9,474 bases of DNA from Nitrososphaerota archaeon (lineage in GTDB: Archaea; Thermoproteota; Nitrososphaeria; Nitrososphaerales; Nitrososphaeraceae), in assembly GCA_005877345.1 (NCBI GenBank), contig VBPR01000209.1, forward strand, positions 1-9,474. The letters run 5' to 3'. The position numbers and the translations under genes were made by a program. Below are positions 5,829 to 9,474 of this stretch, piece after piece (the first letter of the stretch is position 1; the number at the start of each line of letters is the position of its first letter). The notes beneath the pieces are model-generated. The model saw only the letters and a program-made list of their open reading frames with translations. It had not been told where the DNA came from and did not search any database.

Positions 5829-7662
5829 TTTCATTCCCATCCTTATCAACGACATTATTTGCCAGAGGAAGCGTAAAAAAGAAAATAGCTCCCTGATGCT
5901 GGGGACTATTTTCTGCCCATATAATGCCACCATGCGCCTCTATAATGTTTTTCGCAATAAATAAACCCAATCCAGTCCCCCTATCAGATCTTGTTACGAA
6001 CTTGGTAAATAAATGTGGTAGTATTTCGGGATCTATTCCAGATCCTGTATCTTTTACCATAATTTGTATAGTGTTTGATTTAGTTTGCGTTGTAACCAAA
6101 ATAGATCCGCTTTTGGTAAATTTACCAGCGTTATCAAGTAGTATAAAGAGGACTTGACCCAACCTCAATTTGTCGCCATTGATAATTATGCTTTGAACAG
6201 CACTTTCGTAGTTAATCATCAATTCCTTGTAAATAAACTGAATATTTTTCTTGTATTCTTCAATAGTATTTAAAATTAAATCATATAAATTAAGCCGTTC
6301 AATAGTTAATTTTAAAGTATTGCTCTCAATTCTAGTAACATCCAATATATCTTCTGCAAGTCTGCCTAATTTTTCAGTATTTCTACGGATAATATCTAAA
6401 TACTGTGGTCTTTTCTCCGATTTCAAATTTGCAGATTGAAGCAGATAAATGGCGTTAAGAATGGGCTGTATGGGAGTCCTAAGTTCATGAGCGGCGATGT
6501 TGATAAATTGATTCTGTGCCTCATCCTTCTTTTTGAGCGATTCGTTTGCAATCATCAGTTTTTTGTTTGATTCGTTCAAATCTTGAGTTCTCTTTCGAAC
6601 TTCATTTTGCAACATGCTATACCATTTTCTTAAAAGAAATACGATAACTATTATAGCGGCAGTTGTTCCTGTGAGCAAAGAGAACATCTTGACACTTTCG
6701 CTGAATAATACGGAATTTATCGTTGTGTATACCCTGTCTGTCGGTGTAACTACTTGGAGAAAATATACAGGCTTAGTTCCAACCAAAATTGGAGAATCAG
6801 TATTCAATCTCTCTCCTCTTCCGTAGTCATATAACGCATATCCCTTCTTTCCAGCTAATAAAGAAAGAGTTAGGTTATTCAGAATCTTGTTGTGATTGAT
6901 AAAGCCCTGCGTTTCGTTACCAAAAAAATCTTTACCCACTAAATCCTTGCTTGCTCCCACAGCCAGAAGATTTCCTATCGTATCAAAGGCTACCAAAAAT
7001 TGGGAGTTTATATTTTCAACGTTGCCATATGTCTTAAAAAAGTCAATAGTAGGTAAGTCTGCTATTGCCGTTCCAATATAGTGACCGTCCGCTAGACTAA
7101 CTATTGGATACGTAATTGCGATTCTATATTTTCCGTCGATGCCGGTGAAGCCATTACTGTATACGGATTGCAAATTACTTTTTGTTTGTTTAATGTAATC
7201 TCTGGATGATATGTCAATATTGACAAAACTTTTTAGTCCCTTTGAAGCCTTATGAACATTTATGATACCATCTTTGTCTGTTATCAAGAGACCATCTACC
7301 TTTGTGACAGAATTTAGTTGTCTAAATTTTTCATCTACTATTTTATCAACTTTATCTCCTGATAGATTTTCATTCTGTAAATAGACCGAATCAGCTAAAT
7401 CCTGAAGCACAGAGGTAATATACCGCAAATCAGAACCAATATGCTGAGATATAGAGTTAGTAGATTTTATTTGGCGATCTAATTCCTGTTGAAATATGCT
7501 TTCTCTAATATTCCTCTCGTTATCATATTGGAGAAGAAAAAACAACCCATATGATGCTACCGCAATTATAATAATAGAAATGACACCTAATAGCACGACA
7601 TTATCAGAAAAAAGTGTCATTGTTACATGCCTTGTTTTTCTATTATTTAATTTTGTTCCCAC
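5815..7662 (-). CDS. Membrane sensor histidine kinase with dCACHE-type extracellular domain
   Basis: A 615-residue protein. Transmembrane helix 1 is at about 22-45, then an extracytoplasmic domain of about 280 residues with double-Cache features ('LLITDKDGIINVH', 'DISSRDYI', 'YRIAITYPIV', 'GTAIADLPT'), then helix 2 at about 327-344. A coiled linker (350-385) leads to HisKA with phospho-acceptor His392 in 'AAHELRTP', and to HATPase_c with the N box around Asn511 ('LLDNAGKFT'), G1 'DTGSGI' (538-543), F-box 'LFTKFV' and G2 'GTGLGL' (562-567). It should sense a small extracellular molecule and phosphorylate receivers; none is fused to it. I do not see the RxWY signature of amino-acid-binding Cache domains. 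The frame starts with GTG (7662) immediately after an in-frame TGA; ATG at 7620 is the alternative start. It leads the operon with the BMP protein. Confidence 0.9.
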   Translation of the reverse strand: MGTKLNNRKTRHVTMTLFSDNVVLLGVISIIIIAVASYGLFFLLQYDNERNIRESIFQQELDRQIKSTNSISQHIGSDLRYITSVLQDLADSVYLQNENLSGDKVDKIVDEKFRQLNSVTKVDGLLITDKDGIINVHKASKGLKSFVNIDISSRDYIKQTKSNLQSVYSNGFTGIDGKYRIAITYPIVSLADGHYIGTAIADLPTIDFFKTYGNVENINSQFLVAFDTIGNLLAVGASKDLVGKDFFGNETQGFINHNKILNNLTLSLLAGKKGYALYDYGRGERLNTDSPILVGTKPVYFLQVVTPTDRVYTTINSVLFSESVKMFSLLTGTTAAIIVIVFLLRKWYSMLQNEVRKRTQDLNESNKKLMIANESLKKKDEAQNQFINIAAHELRTPIQPILNAIYLLQSANLKSEKRPQYLDIIRRNTEKLGRLAEDILDVTRIESNTLKLTIERLNLYDLILNTIEEYKKNIQFIYKELMINYESAVQSIIINGDKLRLGQVLFILLDNAGKFTKSGSILVTTQTKSNTIQIMVKDTGSGIDPEILPHLFTKFVTRSDRGTGLGLFIAKNIIEAHGGIIWAENSPQHQGAIFFFTLPLANNVVDKDGNENGKL

Positions 7663-7682
7663 TCAGATTTTTAATCATCAAA

Positions 7683-7689
7683 AATATTA
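7683..7689 (-). promoter_or_regulatory. Possible TATA element of the kinase-BMP operon
   Basis: AATATTT on the minus strand, centred about 24 bases before the GTG at 7662, is the spacing expected for a leaderless archaeal mRNA and favours that GTG as start. The area is generally AT-rich, so the match is not strong. Confidence 0.35.
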
Positions 7690-7850
7690 CTTATTAGAAA
7701 CCCCTACAAAATAAATTCAAATCAACTCCATGGTTTCTCTATTTTTAAAATCTTCTTTGTAATGCTCGGAAGCGATTCCCATTGTTTACAATGTGAATCC
7801 TTAGATGAGTACTGTGGCAAAATTGTAGAAATATTATATTATTCCGCTCA

Positions 7851-8264
7851 TTAGAAAGGATATTTTTTTTGCAGTTCGTAAGAATCCAACTGGGTATTTA
7901 CCTCTTTAACAAGATCGTGTAAACTTATTGGCTTCTGAAGGTACCCATTTATGATTCTCTTATTGGTATATTCTTGAAATAGATTATTATCTACTTCAAA
8001 TGCAGTCATTAGTATAGTTCTCACAAACCTATTCAAATCCTTTATTTTTTTTAAGAATTCTATGCCATTCAAGCCAGGCATTTTGAAATCAGATATTACC
8101 GCCACATAAGCATAACCATTATCTTCAAAATGCTCAAGTGCCAAAATAGGATCTGTAAAAGTAAATATTGTAATTCCTGGAATACTTCGTAGAGCCTCTT
8201 GGAAAAACATAGTGATACCTGGGTCGTCGTCTACGATACTAACAATTCTATTATTTGCAGACAC
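7851..8264 (-). CDS. Stand-alone response-regulator receiver, paralog of the one at 4227
   Basis: A 137-residue single receiver domain starting at GTG (8264-8262). All active-site residues are present: Asp12-Asp13 ('SIVDDDPGI'), phospho-acceptor Asp59 ('VISDFKMP'), switch Thr87 ('LMTAFE') and Lys111 ('QKPIS'). The core shares long identical words with the receiver at 4227-4631, such as 'ALEHF', 'LNG', 'LKKIK' and 'VRTIL', about half of all positions by hand alignment, so the two arose by duplication. It lies upstream of the kinase gene in the same direction, separated by 188 bases, so it could be co-transcribed or have its own promoter. It is the most likely direct partner of that kinase by position. 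A basic tail 'LQKKYPF' is specific to this copy. No output domain. Confidence 0.88.
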   Translation of the reverse strand: MSANNRIVSIVDDDPGITMFFQEALRSIPGITIFTFTDPILALEHFEDNGYAYVAVISDFKMPGLNGIEFLKKIKDLNRFVRTILMTAFEVDNNLFQEYTNKRIINGYLQKPISLHDLVKEVNTQLDSYELQKKYPF

Positions 8265-8275
8265 CGGAAGCTTAA

Positions 8276-8282
8276 ACCTCCC
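8276..8282 (-). promoter_or_regulatory. Shine-Dalgarno-like site before the third receiver
   Basis: The minus strand reads GGGAGGT, a strong match to the anti-SD of 16S rRNA, 11 bases before the GTG at 8264. It supports a non-AUG start. A TATA-like TTTTTATAG lies about 50 bases further upstream. Confidence 0.4.
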
Positions 8283-9007
8283 ATCTCATGCTTAAGATCA
8301 TTTCTATTAATTTTCCTGTACTACATACTATAAAAAGGCTTGAGTAGAATGTTATAAGAATTAATGAAGCGGAGTAGTAATTTTCTATCCAAACTCTAAA
8401 GTGTTCCGTCAAATATCTTTATTTCTCTTAATTGCTGTTTCTAAAAGTTCCTAAACATTGTATCTAAATACATTATTTCTCAAGTGCTATGAAGAATAGA
8501 TCAATCGATACTTCCTATTGGTAGTGTAATATAAAAATATAATTGAACATTGAAAAGCTCATCCGACCTAGTAACACTTCAATAAAGGGAGCTGTAATTA
8601 GATTAATTCTTGAAATACGATAACGGGTTATTTACAATAGACTATCAATTGGGTACAACATCCTGAAGACGGAGTGCATGCTAAACATAAAAGAACTAAA
8701 ATCGCTAAAGGCAAGAAGTGATACGTGACGATGTCGGTTCTAAAATCGGATTCCTATGATATCAATAAAAAACTAAGCTTTAAGCTTTTCTTTTTCTAGG
8801 AATGTGAACCAGAACTACTTGTCAATAGAGCTCGTTGTTGTGATTCGCAAGCTTGAAAGCAATTTTTGATATTTGCGATTTGAACTCTGTTAGTAAGTAG
8901 AGTCATCAATTAACGAGTTGAGACAACATAAAGAACCCTATTATGCTTTAGCTTCTGAATACTTACTTATTCAGCGATAGCACATCTGTGAATGTTCTCA
9001 TACTAAG
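8283..9007. other. Long non-coding or decayed stretch
   Basis: About 725 bases with stops in all frames and no recognisable gene, tRNA or repeat array. The clearest structures are the inverted repeat at 8750-8803 (separate entry) and a short perfect palindrome ATAAC-GG-GTTAT at 8620-8631. It could hold an unannotated small RNA or remains of a lost gene, but I cannot identify either. Confidence 0.4.
8750..8803. terminator. Inverted repeat with flanking A and T tracts
   Basis: Outer arms ATTCCTA (8750-8756) and TAGGAAT (8797-8803) pair perfectly. Inner arms 8767-8780 and 8782-8795 meet at AAGCTT-T-AAGCTT and pair at 11 of 14 positions, with A-rich left and T-rich right sides. Such a structure can stop transcription from either side, but no gene reads into it, so a small-RNA end or a remnant of a mobile repeat is equally possible. 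Confidence 0.35.
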
Positions 9008-9015
9008 TTTATAAT
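9008..9015 (+). promoter_or_regulatory. TATA box of the LLM oxidoreductase gene
   Basis: TTTATAAT, centred about 26 bases before the ATG at 9038. This is the exact spacing for a leaderless archaeal transcript, and no Shine-Dalgarno sequence precedes the ATG. Confidence 0.65.
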
Positions 9016-9037
9016 CGTCTTTAATCTATGAGATAAT

Positions 9038-9474
9038 ATGCGATTTGGCTTGCAAAAACCCAACTTTAATTTCGATTACAGAGGTGATGATACTTCTCAA
9101 ATCATAGATTCCCTAAAGAAATTAGCCACGACTGCAGAAAACAATGGTTTTGATTCTTTTTGGGTAATGGATCATTTCCATCAGATTCCGATGATAGGAA
9201 AAGTGGAAGAACCTATGCTTGAAAGCTGGACAACCTTATCCGTGGTAGCAGGATTAACTAGCAAGATCAAACTTGGAACTCTAGTCACAGGCATCACGTA
9301 CAGGTATCCTGCTGTTCTAGCCAAGGTAGCTGCCACCTTGGATGTGTTAAGCAAGGGAAGATTATTCATGGGAATAGGTGCTGCTTGGAATGAGGATGAA
9401 TCCCATGCATATGGAATTCATTTTCCTCCCGCGAGTGAAAGATTGTCAAGACTAGAAGAGGCAATACAAATTAT
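9038..9474 (+). CDS. LLM-class F420-dependent oxidoreductase, 3'-truncated by the window
   Basis: The first 145 residues of a luciferase-like monooxygenase-fold protein; members are usually about 300 residues, so roughly half is present. It opens with the first barrel strand 'MRFGLQKPNF' and continues with 'AENNGFDSFWVMDHFHQIP', 'KIKLGTLVTGITYRYPAVLAKVAATLDVLSKGRLFMGIGAAW' (quoted in parts: 'LGTLVTGITYRYPAV', 'DVLSKGRLFMGIGAAWNEDE') and 'FPPASERLSRLEEAI', the standard words of the F420-dependent branch. These enzymes use reduced deazaflavin F420 for hydride transfer to varied substrates; the substrate is not predictable. Thaumarchaeota make F420 and often encode several paralogs. A leaderless promoter precedes it, and there is no link to the signalling genes. 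Confidence 0.9.
   Translation, partial: MRFGLQKPNFNFDYRGDDTSQIIDSLKKLATTAENNGFDSFWVMDHFHQIPMIGKVEEPMLESWTTLSVVAGLTSKIKLGTLVTGITYRYPAVLAKVAATLDVLSKGRLFMGIGAAWNEDESHAYGIHFPPASERLSRLEEAIQI

Noticed and set aside
5829..5933. Longer BMP protein starting up to 35 codons upstream
   Set aside because: The added residues come from kinase-coding sequence read in another frame and bring no family homology; the ATG at 5828 directly precedes a normal signal/anchor region.
5924..7714. Several plus-strand frames opposite the histidine kinase
   Set aside because: All are antisense to well-defined kinase domains and look like by-products of its codon use.
9181..9369. Minus-strand frame inside the LLM oxidoreductase
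   Set aside because: Antisense to a strongly conserved coding region.
1..9474. CRISPR array, insertion sequence or integrase gene
   Set aside because: No regularly spaced repeats, transposase or tyrosine-recombinase motifs are visible, despite the tRNA scar.

Overview
The window looks like a piece of an archaeal chromosome, most likely from an ammonia-oxidising member of the Nitrososphaerota (Thaumarchaeota, Nitrososphaerales or a Nitrosocosmicus-like lineage). The grounds are an AT-rich composition, archaeal TATA boxes placed for leaderless or short-leader transcripts, an exported type-1 copper protein, many stand-alone receiver proteins with a Cache-type histidine kinase, and an F420-type LLM oxidoreductase. 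The lineage is inferred from gene content; no 16S rRNA or amo gene is present to prove it.

Layout. 1-348: 3' part of a small winged-helix regulator (+). 366-1074: two adjacent small three-helix membrane proteins (-), convergent with the regulator. 1075-1194: a divergent promoter region with a TATA box for each side and a striking 33-nt dyad between them. 1195-1800: a membrane-anchored or secreted blue-copper protein (+). 1948-2256: a small unknown protein (+). 2308-2329: an isolated tRNA 3' end with no tRNA body, resembling an integration scar. 2428-3322: an arginase/agmatinase-family gene (-) broken by one extra base. 3323-3667: no confident gene. 3668-4060 and 4227-4631: two stand-alone response-regulator receivers (+). 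4761-7662: a two-gene operon (-) in which a dCACHE-type membrane histidine kinase overlaps a BMP/PnrA/Med-type substrate-binding protein. 7851-8264: a third stand-alone receiver (-), about half identical to the one at 4227-4631. 8265-9037: about 770 bases without a recognisable gene. 9038-9474: the start of a luciferase-like (LLM) F420-dependent oxidoreductase (+), cut by the window end.

How the genes may work together. The centre of the window is a signalling cluster: an extracytoplasmic sensor kinase, an anchored periplasmic-type binding protein whose start codon lies inside the kinase gene, and paralogous receivers on both sides. No ABC permease or ATPase accompanies the BMP protein here, so a role in ligand presentation to the kinase rather than in import is plausible. 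None of the three receivers carries an output domain, so signalling must pass on through protein-protein contacts or through partners outside the window. This sensor module is the best candidate in the window for an undescribed system, but that is inference from gene order and domain content.
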